Source: Actinomyces massiliensis 4401292 (GTDB lineage: Bacteria; Actinomycetota; Actinomycetes; Actinomycetales; Actinomycetaceae). Taken from it: 64,000 nucleotides of DNA. The translations under genes were made by a program, and so were the position numbers. The stretch's first letter is position 1; every line of letters begins with the position of its first letter. The notes beneath the pieces were generated by a model. The model made no database searches. It was not told where the DNA came from and saw only the letters and a list, made by a program, of their open reading frames with translations. The stretch lies in contig NZ_JH711481.1 of the NCBI RefSeq assembly GCF_000269805.1, positions 1,799,789 through 1,863,788 of the forward strand, read 5' to 3'. This document shows, piece by piece, positions 51,464 to 58,824 of the stretch.

Positions 51464-52216
51464 ATGACGATTCGCGTTGCTGTCGTAGGCGCCGCCGGGC
51501 GCATGGGATCCACCGTCTGCCAGGCCGTCGAGGAGGCCGAGGGCCTTGAGCTCGTCGCCCGCCTCGATGTCGGCGTCGAGATCACCCTCGAGCACCTCAA
51601 CGGCGCCGACGTCGCCGTGGACTTCACCGTTCCCGACGTCACCGAGGCCAATGTTCACGCCCTCATCGCCGCCGGTGTGAACGTCGTCGTCGGCACCACC
51701 GGATGGACCGAGGAGTCCTACGCGCGGGTCCGCGAGCATCTCGCCGAGCCCGATGCCGCCGGCCGCAGCGTTCTCATCGCCCCCAACTTCGCTCTCTCGG
51801 CGGTCCTGGCCATGGCCTTTGCGGCCAAGGCCGCCCAGTACTTCGAGTCCGCCGAGGTCATCGAGCTCCATCACCCCGGCAAGGTGGACGCCCCTTCGGG
51901 CACCGCCATCGCCACCGCCAAGGGCATCGCGGAGGCGCGCGACCGCGCCGGCCTGCCCGCCATGCCGGATGCGACCGCGTCGGATCCCGGCGGCGCCCGG
52001 GGCGCGGTCGTCGATGGCGTTCATGTGCATGCCGTTCGCCTGCGCGGGCTGACCGCCCACGAGGAGGTGGTCCTCGGCAATCCCGGCGAGCAGTTGACGA
52101 TCCGCACCGATTCCTTCGACCGCGCCTCCTTCATGCCCGGCGTCGTCCTCGCCGTCCGCGAGGTCGGCGGGCACCCGGGACTCACCGTGGGGCTGGATCG
52201 GCTTCTCGGCATCTGA
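51464..52216 (+). CDS. dapB: 4-hydroxy-tetrahydrodipicolinate reductase
   Basis: 250 residues. VAVVGAAGRMGSTVC is the nucleotide-binding fold; VGTTGWT and the catalytic ELHHPGKVDAPSGTA block with His-His and Lys are diagnostic of DapB. Uses NAD(P)H to reduce the product of dapA in the lysine/diaminopimelate pathway, which supplies peptidoglycan. dapA lies 1 kb downstream, separated by a GNAT gene on the other strand. Confidence 0.96.
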   Translation: MTIRVAVVGAAGRMGSTVCQAVEEAEGLELVARLDVGVEITLEHLNGADVAVDFTVPDVTEANVHALIAAGVNVVVGTTGWTEESYARVREHLAEPDAAGRSVLIAPNFALSAVLAMAFAAKAAQYFESAEVIELHHPGKVDAPSGTAIATAKGIAEARDRAGLPAMPDATASDPGGARGAVVDGVHVHAVRLRGLTAHEEVVLGNPGEQLTIRTDSFDRASFMPGVVLAVREVGGHPGLTVGLDRLLGI

Positions 52217-52250
52217 GGCCGCGCACCCGCAGCGGGGCGCAGCCCACTTC

Positions 52251-53069
52251 TCAGATGCGGGCGGCCCAGCAATCCTCGGTCACGCCAGAGCCGACGGGCA
52301 GCGTGCGGTGAGAACCGGTGGGTTTCAAACCCGCCTGTGTGAGCAGACGCGCCAGTGACTCATCGCCGCGCACGGTCCACGCCGCCAGCATCGTGGCGCC
52401 GTCCTGCCTGGCGATATCCACGGCCGCCGCGAGCAGCCGAGAACCGTGACCGCGGCGCTGGCGCTCCGGCGCGACGCCGAGCGCTGTGATCTCAGCGACC
52501 TGCTCGGCGGCAGGGGCTCGCTCGGAACCGGCAGTATTGCGCGCGTCGGCACTTCCGGTACCGGCGGCCCTGCCAGGGCTGTCGGAGCTGTCGGTATCGG
52601 CGGCAGTTCCGGCGGCGCCGCCGTCGGTCGTCAGCTCGGTGGGCGCGAGCCCCACCAGTCCGACGACGTCGTCGTCCTGGGTAGCCACCAGGACGTGGTG
52701 CTGTCGGCTCGGGGGAGCGGTGATTGCGGACTCCCAGCCGGCGGCCACCACCGGGGCGGAGACCATGGCGCGCACGCCGTCGGGCAGGGGGCCGTCATGC
52801 CCGGCGGTGAGCGAGGCCAGCATCGTCGCCGCGTGGACCGTGCCGATGGCGGGCAGATCCGCCCGATCGGCCTTGCGCACGAAGCCGCCGGTCTCGGTCG
52901 CGGGCGAATAGGTGTCGGAGGCGTGCAGGCCATCGCAGCCGCCACCGGCGCACCGATCGGAAGAGCCGTGCAGGTGGTCCGCATCCGTGCGCGGGCGGAG
53001 CCCTCCTCGCGCATCGACGGACAGGCCGGCGGTGGGATCGGCATCGAAGACGGAATCGGAGGACGTCAT
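52251..53069 (-). CDS. GNAT family N-acetyltransferase
   Basis: 272 residues from ATG 53069. The acetyl-CoA loop is EITALGVAPERQRRGHGSRLL near residue 205; the preceding region has VLVATQDDDVVGLVGLAPTEL. Between them is a ~45-residue Ala/Gly/Ser/Asp tract with the 9-bp repeat character seen elsewhere. The first ~65 residues are poorly ordered (Asp/Gly/Ser-rich with two Cys). TAGGCT lies seven bases upstream of the ATG, so a one-base leader is predicted. Substrate unknown. Divergent from dapA. Confidence 0.8.
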   Translation of the reverse strand: MTSSDSVFDADPTAGLSVDARGGLRPRTDADHLHGSSDRCAGGGCDGLHASDTYSPATETGGFVRKADRADLPAIGTVHAATMLASLTAGHDGPLPDGVRAMVSAPVVAAGWESAITAPPSRQHHVLVATQDDDVVGLVGLAPTELTTDGGAAGTAADTDSSDSPGRAAGTGSADARNTAGSERAPAAEQVAEITALGVAPERQRRGHGSRLLAAAVDIARQDGATMLAAWTVRGDESLARLLTQAGLKPTGSHRTLPVGSGVTEDCWAARI

Positions 53070-53076
53070 GATCGTG

Positions 53077-53082
53077 AGCCTA
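53077..53082 (-). promoter_or_regulatory. -10 hexamer of GNAT gene (near-leaderless)
   Basis: On the minus strand TAGGCT (53082-53077) is followed by seven bases and the ATG at 53069. Confidence 0.5.
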
Positions 53083-53273
53083 TCGGTGGTGGGGGCTCGA
53101 ACCGGCCCGATCCGACTCGGACCGGCCGAACCCGCTCGGATCGACTCGATCCGGCTGAACGCGTCCGTGCTCGATTCCGGTCCGGCTCGGCGAAGCCGAT
53201 GGCTCTGAAAGGAACCGCGTATGGAGATCTTCTTCACGGGGACCACGGCCGCTGATGCTCCGGGCGACCCCGT

Positions 53274-53279
53274 TACACT
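53274..53279 (+). promoter_or_regulatory. -10 hexamer of dapA (leaderless)
   Basis: TACACT, six bases (GCCGAT), then ATG 53286. A competing idea is a 22-codon upstream frame starting at 53221, which has a Shine-Dalgarno and overlaps the dapA ATG. Confidence 0.58.
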
Positions 53280-53285
53280 GCCGAT

Positions 53286-54182
53286 ATGAGTGCTTTTCCG
53301 ACTCGTCCCTTCGGTTCCGTCGGCGTCGCCATGGTCACGCCCTTCACTCCCGAGGGGGAGATCGATGTCGAGGCCGCTCAGCGCCTCGCCGTCACTCTCG
53401 TCGAGGATGGTGCGGACATGATCCTGCTGGCCGGCACCACCGGGGAGGCCCCCACCACTCATCTGCCTGAGAAGCAGACACTGCTGCGAGAGGTGAGGGA
53501 TGCGCTCGCCGGTCGCGCCATGCTCATGGCCGGTGCGGGCTCGAACGACACCGCCCACGCGGTGCGCATCGGAGTGGGCAGCCAGGAGGCCGGCGCCGAG
53601 GGCCTGCTCATCAACGCCCCCTACTACAACCGCCCCAGCGCCGAGGGCGTCTACCGCCACATCATGGCGATCGTCGAGGCCACCGATCTGCCCGTCATGA
53701 TCTACGACATCCCCGGTCGCACCGGCGTGAGGATCACCGACGAGACCCTCGCCCGGCTGGCCGAGCACGAGCGGATCCTGGCGGTCAAGGACGCCACGGG
53801 CGATGTCGAGCAGGGCTTCCGGCGCATGGAGGCCACCGGCCTGGAGTACTACTCGGGCGATGACGGCCTCAACTTCGCCTGGCTGGCCCACGGGGCATCG
53901 GGCGTGGTCTCGGTCGTGGCGCATGCCGACGCCCACTCCTGGCGCGAGATGATCACCGAGGTCGATGCCGGGGACCTCGCCGGGGCGCGGGCGGTCGCCC
54001 GGCGCATCCGCCCCCTGGTGCAGGCGATCATGGGCGGCGGTCAGGGCGCCGTCATGGCCAAGGAGGCCCTGCTGCTCCAGGGGCGCATCCCCAGCGCTGC
54101 TCTGCGCCTGCCTCTCGTGCGCGCCGAGGCCGATGAGGTCGCCGCCCTGCGTGCGGTCCTGGACGCCTCCGGGCTGCTGTGA
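53286..54182 (+). CDS. dapA: 4-hydroxy-tetrahydrodipicolinate synthase
   Basis: 298 residues, TIM barrel. VAMVTPFTPEGEIDVEAAQRLA, LLAGTTGEAPTTHLPEKQTLL, INAPYYNRPSAEGVYRHI and YDIPGRTGVRI are the class I aldolase blocks of DapA; Lys168 in AVKDATGDV forms the Schiff base with pyruvate. Condenses pyruvate with aspartate semialdehyde, upstream of dapB. No Shine-Dalgarno at good spacing. Confidence 0.96.
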   Translation: MSAFPTRPFGSVGVAMVTPFTPEGEIDVEAAQRLAVTLVEDGADMILLAGTTGEAPTTHLPEKQTLLREVRDALAGRAMLMAGAGSNDTAHAVRIGVGSQEAGAEGLLINAPYYNRPSAEGVYRHIMAIVEATDLPVMIYDIPGRTGVRITDETLARLAEHERILAVKDATGDVEQGFRRMEATGLEYYSGDDGLNFAWLAHGASGVVSVVAHADAHSWREMITEVDAGDLAGARAVARRIRPLVQAIMGGGQGAVMAKEALLLQGRIPSAALRLPLVRAEADEVAALRAVLDASGLL

Positions 54183-54237
54183 TTGCGCCGGTCGGCGTCA
54201 GACACCACAGCGAGAACTGAGCTTCCGGAGGACACTC

Positions 54238-54726
54238 GTGCGAATGTGGTCACTCCACCCCCGTCACCTGGATCGTGCGGGTCTGGTGGCCTGCTGGCGC
54301 GAGTCGCTGCTGGCCCAGGCCGTCCTGGCCGGTCGCACTCGCGGGTACCGGCATCATCCCCAACTCGAGCGCTTCCGCGCTGCTGAGTCCTCAGCATCCT
54401 CAATGTCCTCAGAGTCCTCAGCGCCTTCAGCGCCTTCAACGTCCCCGGTGGCGGTTGTGGGCTGCTACCTGTGGGGGCTGCACCATGAGGCCGTCCGACG
54501 CGGCTACCGCTTCGACTCCTCGAAGATCGATGCACCCGAGGACGGCTGCGCGGGCCTCAGCCTGCCGGTGACCGAGGGGCAGATGCGGCTGGAGCGGAGC
54601 CACCTCGAGGCCAAGTTGGCTCGGCGCGCTCCGGATCTGCTGCCCCTGCCCGAGCGCCTCGAGCCGCATCCCCTCTTCCACGTGGTCCCCGGGGACGTCG
54701 AGTCCTGGGAGCACGCGGTCATCTGA
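54238..54726 (+). CDS. Pyrimidine dimer DNA glycosylase/endonuclease V family protein
   Basis: 162 residues from GTG 54238, with GGAGG six bases upstream (ATG 54244 is second choice). MWSLHPRHLDRAGLVACWRESLLAQAVLAGRTRGYRHHPQLERFRA is the hallmark of PF03013, related to T4 endonuclease V, thought to cut at UV-induced dimers. A ~20-residue Ser/Glu/Ala/Pro insertion from 9-bp repeats (54385-54447) splits this from GCYLWGLHHEAVRRGYRFD, so the loop is longer than usual. The stop is followed by acyl-CoA ligase genes on the other strand. Confidence 0.82.
   Translation: MRMWSLHPRHLDRAGLVACWRESLLAQAVLAGRTRGYRHHPQLERFRAAESSASSMSSESSAPSAPSTSPVAVVGCYLWGLHHEAVRRGYRFDSSKIDAPEDGCAGLSLPVTEGQMRLERSHLEAKLARRAPDLLPLPERLEPHPLFHVVPGDVESWEHAVI
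54385..54447 (+). repeat. 9-bp tandem repeat inside glycosylase gene
   Basis: Seven units: GAGTCCTCA, GCATCCTCA, ATGTCCTCA, GAGTCCTCA, GCGCCTTCA, GCGCCTTCA, ACGTCCCCG, in frame. Confidence 0.88.
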
Positions 54727-54795
54727 ACGCCCTCGTCGAGATCGACTTCTTCGGACGAGATCGACGGTGCCACCGCCGCTCCCGTTCCATCATGT

Positions 54796-56661
54796 CTACC
54801 TCGATGTCTGCTTCGACGCCGGGTGCTCGTTCCGTGTGATCTGCTCGCGCACGACGCGGCGCAGCACTTTCCCGATCGCGCTGCGGGGAATCTCGTCGAT
54901 GATCTCCAGGCGGCGGGGCAGGGCGTAGTGGGGCAGGGTCCGCTCGGCGTGGGAGCGCACGTCCTCCAGCGTGAGAGAGCCCGCAGGTGCTCCGGCATCC
55001 AGGACGACGGCCGCGCACACGAGCTCGCCATCCGCTCCGCCGTCCAGCCCGATGACGGCGGCGTCCGCAATTCCGTCCATGTCGCGGATGGCCGCCTCCA
55101 CCTGCGAGGGGTAGACGTTGAAGCCGCCGGTCAGGATGAGCTCGCGCCTGCGGTCCGCCATCCATAGGAACGAGTCCTCACGGCGGACCATGTCCCCGGT
55201 GCGCAACCACCCTCCGGGCAGCATCGCGGCCGCCGTCGCCTCCTCATCGTCCCAGTAGCCGGCGAAGACCTGCGGCCCGCGCACGAGCAGTTCGCCCGGC
55301 TCGCCGTCGGGCACCTGGCGGTCCGGGTCCGGATCATCCGGATTGACCACGCGCACATCGGTGGAGGGGAAGGGCAGCCCCAGCGCGCCCAGGCGCCGGC
55401 CGGGTCCCATGGGCGTGCCGGCCACGATCGGGCTCGTCTCGGTCATGCCGTAGCCCTCGATGAAGAATCCGCCGGTTGCCGCCTCCCACTCGGCACCCAC
55501 GGCCGACGGCATGGGGGCGGCGCCGCACACCCCGTAGCGCAGCGTCTTCAGGGACACTCCCTTCTTCTGCGCGCCCCGCAGGATCCGCTCGAACATGATC
55601 GGCACCCCCACGAAGAAGGTGAGTGGGCGGCGCCGGTGGGCGTCCAGCACCTTGCTGACGGAGAACTTCGGCAGCATCACCTGCGTGGCCGCCTTCTGCA
55701 CCGCGCAGAACAGGTTGAAGGTCAGCCCGAAGGCGTGGAAGAAGGGCAGCAGGGCCAGGAAGTTCTCCGCCCCCTCATGCAGCATCGGGACCCAGGCGAT
55801 GGCCTGGTTGACGTTGGCCCGCAGGTTGGTGTGGCTGAGCATGGCGGCTTTGGGAGTGCCCGTGGTGCCTCCGGTGTGCAGCAGGACCGCGATGTCGCTT
55901 CCGCGCGGGTGGGGCCATGAGGCCGGCAGTCGTGAGGCTCGTGAGACCTCGCGGTCCCAGGAGAGCACGCCGGCGGGCAGGACGTCCGCCTTCATCGAGG
56001 CGCGCATCCGACGGGCACGCGCGACCGGCAGGTGCAGGGCGGCCCGCAGCCGGACCGGCATGGCCGCGGACAGATCCACCGAGAACACCGTGCGACCCGA
56101 TAACGGGTCTACTGCCGGGTCCGGGCCGCCGGCCGCCGTCGAGGCCGGATCCAGAACCAGGTCGATGCCCTTCTCCCAGACGATGACGACGCGCGCCCCA
56201 TGGTGGTCGAGCTGGGCGCGCACCTCGTGGGCCGGGGCGAGCGGGTTGTGCTCGGCCACGATCGCCCCCAGGCGCAGAGCTCCGTAGACGGCGATCATGT
56301 GCTGGGGGCAGTTGGGCATGATCATGGATACCCGGTCGCCGGCCTCGACCCCCGACTCCCGCAGCAGCTGGGCGGCGCGCTCGGATGCCTTCAGGAGCTC
56401 GGTGTACGTCAGTCCCGCCCCCAGGAAGTCCAAGGCGCAGCGTTCCCCGTAGAAGCGCGCGGCCGTCTCCAGCAGCTCGCTCAGCGGGGCGTCGGGGACG
56501 TCGATGACGGCCGGGATTCCCGGCTGGTAATGAGGGCGCCGGTAGTCGGCAGAATCAGTTGAATCAGTCGAATCCGCGGAATCGGTCGAATCAGTCGAAT
56601 CCGCGCTCCCTGCCGGATGTGAGTCCGATCCCGACTGCGCATTCTCGCCCCGGGGGGTCAC
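54796..56661 (-). CDS. Long-chain acyl-CoA synthetase / AMP-dependent ligase (second of pair)
   Basis: 621 residues. ANL superfamily: P-loop LLHTGGTTGTPKAAMLSHTN, YGMTETSPIVAG, GDMVRREDSFLWMADRRRELI, and the C-terminal catalytic-lysine region ending in PRSAIGKVLRRVVREQI. Activates a fatty acid to acyl-CoA through an acyl-AMP. The N-terminus carries a 22-residue Ser/Thr/Asp/Ala repeat (9-bp units at 56549-56602) before the conserved domain. GTG start overlaps the upstream ligase stop by GTGA. The two ligases share most blocks and look like a tandem duplication. Confidence 0.9.
   Translation of the reverse strand: MTPRGENAQSGSDSHPAGSADSTDSTDSADSTDSTDSADYRRPHYQPGIPAVIDVPDAPLSELLETAARFYGERCALDFLGAGLTYTELLKASERAAQLLRESGVEAGDRVSMIMPNCPQHMIAVYGALRLGAIVAEHNPLAPAHEVRAQLDHHGARVVIVWEKGIDLVLDPASTAAGGPDPAVDPLSGRTVFSVDLSAAMPVRLRAALHLPVARARRMRASMKADVLPAGVLSWDREVSRASRLPASWPHPRGSDIAVLLHTGGTTGTPKAAMLSHTNLRANVNQAIAWVPMLHEGAENFLALLPFFHAFGLTFNLFCAVQKAATQVMLPKFSVSKVLDAHRRRPLTFFVGVPIMFERILRGAQKKGVSLKTLRYGVCGAAPMPSAVGAEWEAATGGFFIEGYGMTETSPIVAGTPMGPGRRLGALGLPFPSTDVRVVNPDDPDPDRQVPDGEPGELLVRGPQVFAGYWDDEEATAAAMLPGGWLRTGDMVRREDSFLWMADRRRELILTGGFNVYPSQVEAAIRDMDGIADAAVIGLDGGADGELVCAAVVLDAGAPAGSLTLEDVRSHAERTLPHYALPRRLEIIDEIPRSAIGKVLRRVVREQITRNEHPASKQTSR
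56549..56602 (-). repeat. 9-bp tandem repeat at ligase N-terminus
   Basis: Six plus-strand units: GCAGAATCA, GTTGAATCA, GTCGAATCC, GCGGAATCG, GTCGAATCA, GTCGAATCC. In frame, encoding repeated Asp-Ser/Thr-containing triplets. Confidence 0.88.
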
Positions 56662-58637
56662 CCGGCGTCCTTGCGGCCCTCGCGGGACGCGGACTGCCTC
56701 GCAGCAGGCGCGGGAGAAGGCGACCCGGCCGCCCCGTCATCGCTGGGCCTCGTCTCGGTGCGGCCGCCCGCTTCCCCGAGGCGCTCGACGATGGCGCTGG
56801 CGGCGCTGGCCGAAGCGGAGGCGGCGGCGCTGGCTGCGCCGGACGCCGCCTCGCGGGCCGCCAGGAGCTCCTCGCGCACGACCCTGCGCAGCACTTTGCC
56901 GATCTGCGAGCGCGGCATCTCGCTCAGGATGGCGATCTGGCGGGGCAGGGCGTAGTGCGACAGGGTCTTCTCGGCCCATTCGCGAACCTGCTCCAGGGTG
57001 ACGGTCTGCCCCTCCTTGGGCAGGATGGCCGCGACCACCGACTCGTTGCCGCTCTCGGCGGGCAGCCCCACGACGGCGACCTCCTCGACCTGCGGCATGG
57101 AGCGCACGGCGGCCTCGACCTCCGTCGGATAGATGTTGAATCCGCCGGAGATGATGAGCTCCTTGCGACGGTCGGCGATGACGTAGAAGCCGTCCTCCTC
57201 CTGACGCACCAGGTCCCCGGTGCGCAACCAGCCCCCGGGCAGCATGACCGCCTCGGTCTCCTTGGGGTTCTCCCAGTATCCGGCGAAGACCTGCGGGCCG
57301 CGGGCGACCAGTTCGCCGACCTGACCGGGCTCGACCTCCCGCTGCGGGTCGTCCGGGTCGATGATGCGCACATCGGTCGAGGGGTAGGGCACGCCCAGTG
57401 TGCCGGCGCGCCGCTCGGGGGAGATGGGGTTGCCCAGGATGATGGGGGAGGTCTCGGTCATGCCGTAGCCCTCGATGATGACTCCATCTGTGGCCTGCTC
57501 CCAGGCCTCGGCGACCGTCTTGGGGTTGGGGGCGGCGCCGCACACGGCGATCTTGCAGCTCGACAGATCGGCTCCTGTCGCCCGGGCGCGCGTGACGATG
57601 CGGTCGAACATGACGGGCACGCCGGGGAAGAAGGTCGCGGGATGCCGCTTCCAGGCGGCCAGGACCATGTCGGCGCTGAACTTGGGCAGCACCACCTGGG
57701 TGGCGGCCAGACCCACGGCGCACAGGAGCGACAGGCTCAGTCCGAAGGCGTGGAAGAAGGGCAGGACGGCGTAGAAGGTCTCCTCGCCGGCCTCGCAGGT
57801 CTGGGACGCCCATGCCAGTGACATCTCGGCGTTCGACCGGGCGTTGATGTGAGTGAGTTTGACGGCCTTGGGAGTGCCGGTGGTGCCCCCGGTGTACAGC
57901 AGGACCGCGACCTCGTCGGCGCTGGGCAGCGGATGCCCGCCGGGAAGCGGTGCAGCGGCCGTCATCAGATCGTCGAAGGAGGCCACCCCCGCCGGGACCC
58001 TTCCGCGCAGCTCGCTGCGCTGGGATCGGGCCGCGGCCACGGGCAGCTTCAGGGCCAGGCGGGTGGTCCACGGCAGCCCTCTCGACAGGTCCACCGCCAG
58101 CACCTTCCGGCCGGCCATGCCGGCGTCCGCCAACGAGCCTGCGGCCTGGACCAGGCGGGTCAGGGACTTCTCCCAGGCGATGATGACCCGTCCGTGGTGG
58201 AGCTCGATCTGCTCGCGGATCTGGGCGGCCGGGGCGAGCGGGTTGTGCTCGGCCACGATGGCTCCTATGCGCCAGGCGGCGTACGCGATCACGACGTGCT
58301 GAGGGCAGTTGGGCAGGATGACTCCGACGACGTCCCCGCGGCCCACGCCCAGACGCCGCAGGGCCTCGGCGGCACGGGCCACCTGCTCGCTGAGCTGGCG
58401 GTAGGTGGTGGATTTCCCGAGGAAGTCCAGCGCGATCCGGTCGGGGAAGCGGCGGGCGGCGTCGTCGAGCATGCGCGACAGCGGTTCGGTGACCGGGGCG
58501 ATGACGCCGGGGACGCCGGGAGCGTAATGGGGGCGCAGATAGCGCGCGGAAGCAGTGGAAGAATCGGGGGCATCAGGCGCATCAGGGGCGCCGGCGGAGT
58601 GGGGCTCAGGTGCAGAAGCGCCAGTGGACCTGCTCAC
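56658..58637 (-). CDS. Long-chain acyl-CoA synthetase / AMP-dependent ligase (first of pair)
   Basis: 659 residues from GTG 58637. LLYTGGTTGTPKAVKLTHIN, YGMTETSPIILGNP, TGDLVRQEEDGFYVIADRRKELI and PRSQIGKVLRRVVREEL are the ANL blocks. A Pro/Asp/Ala/Ser-rich repeat precedes the conserved YLRPHYAPGVP start, and a ~60-residue Ala/Ser-rich tail follows the catalytic domain. The 27-bp palindrome at 58699-58725 lies 62 bp upstream, so the pair is probably controlled by a TetR-type fatty-acid-responsive repressor (inference). Confidence 0.9.
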   Translation of the reverse strand: MSRSTGASAPEPHSAGAPDAPDAPDSSTASARYLRPHYAPGVPGVIAPVTEPLSRMLDDAARRFPDRIALDFLGKSTTYRQLSEQVARAAEALRRLGVGRGDVVGVILPNCPQHVVIAYAAWRIGAIVAEHNPLAPAAQIREQIELHHGRVIIAWEKSLTRLVQAAGSLADAGMAGRKVLAVDLSRGLPWTTRLALKLPVAAARSQRSELRGRVPAGVASFDDLMTAAAPLPGGHPLPSADEVAVLLYTGGTTGTPKAVKLTHINARSNAEMSLAWASQTCEAGEETFYAVLPFFHAFGLSLSLLCAVGLAATQVVLPKFSADMVLAAWKRHPATFFPGVPVMFDRIVTRARATGADLSSCKIAVCGAAPNPKTVAEAWEQATDGVIIEGYGMTETSPIILGNPISPERRAGTLGVPYPSTDVRIIDPDDPQREVEPGQVGELVARGPQVFAGYWENPKETEAVMLPGGWLRTGDLVRQEEDGFYVIADRRKELIISGGFNIYPTEVEAAVRSMPQVEEVAVVGLPAESGNESVVAAILPKEGQTVTLEQVREWAEKTLSHYALPRQIAILSEMPRSQIGKVLRRVVREELLAAREAASGAASAAASASASAASAIVERLGEAGGRTETRPSDDGAAGSPSPAPAARQSASREGRKDAG

Positions 58638-58698
58638 GGGGTCCCCTTCCTCGAGAGTCCTTCGGCCGTGGCCGGGGTGCGTTGGAGTGCGATGACTG

Positions 58699-58725
58699 TA
58701 CGCAACCGTAACCTACGGTTGCGTA
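58699..58725. promoter_or_regulatory. Perfect 12-bp inverted repeat, operator of acyl-CoA ligase operon
   Basis: TACGCAACCGTA-ACC-TACGGTTGCGTA, perfect arms and three-base centre, directly upstream of the two ligase genes. Each arm itself holds the shorter imperfect symmetry TACG..CGTA, typical of sites bound by two TetR dimers. Confidence 0.75.
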
Positions 58726-58824
58726 GGTCTGCAGGAGTCCGTGATGAAAGCGAGGAGCGGGGCCTGTGGCGTCGCGCTCACCATCAATGAGCCCTGATGA
58801 GCCCTGATGAGCGCCCGCGAGCGC

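Noticed and set aside
54738-54770. Two copies of GAGATCGAC after the glycosylase gene
   Set aside because: Core differs from GAGATCGGTC and the spacing is 19 bp, so it was not counted as a fourth array, though it may be a degenerate one.
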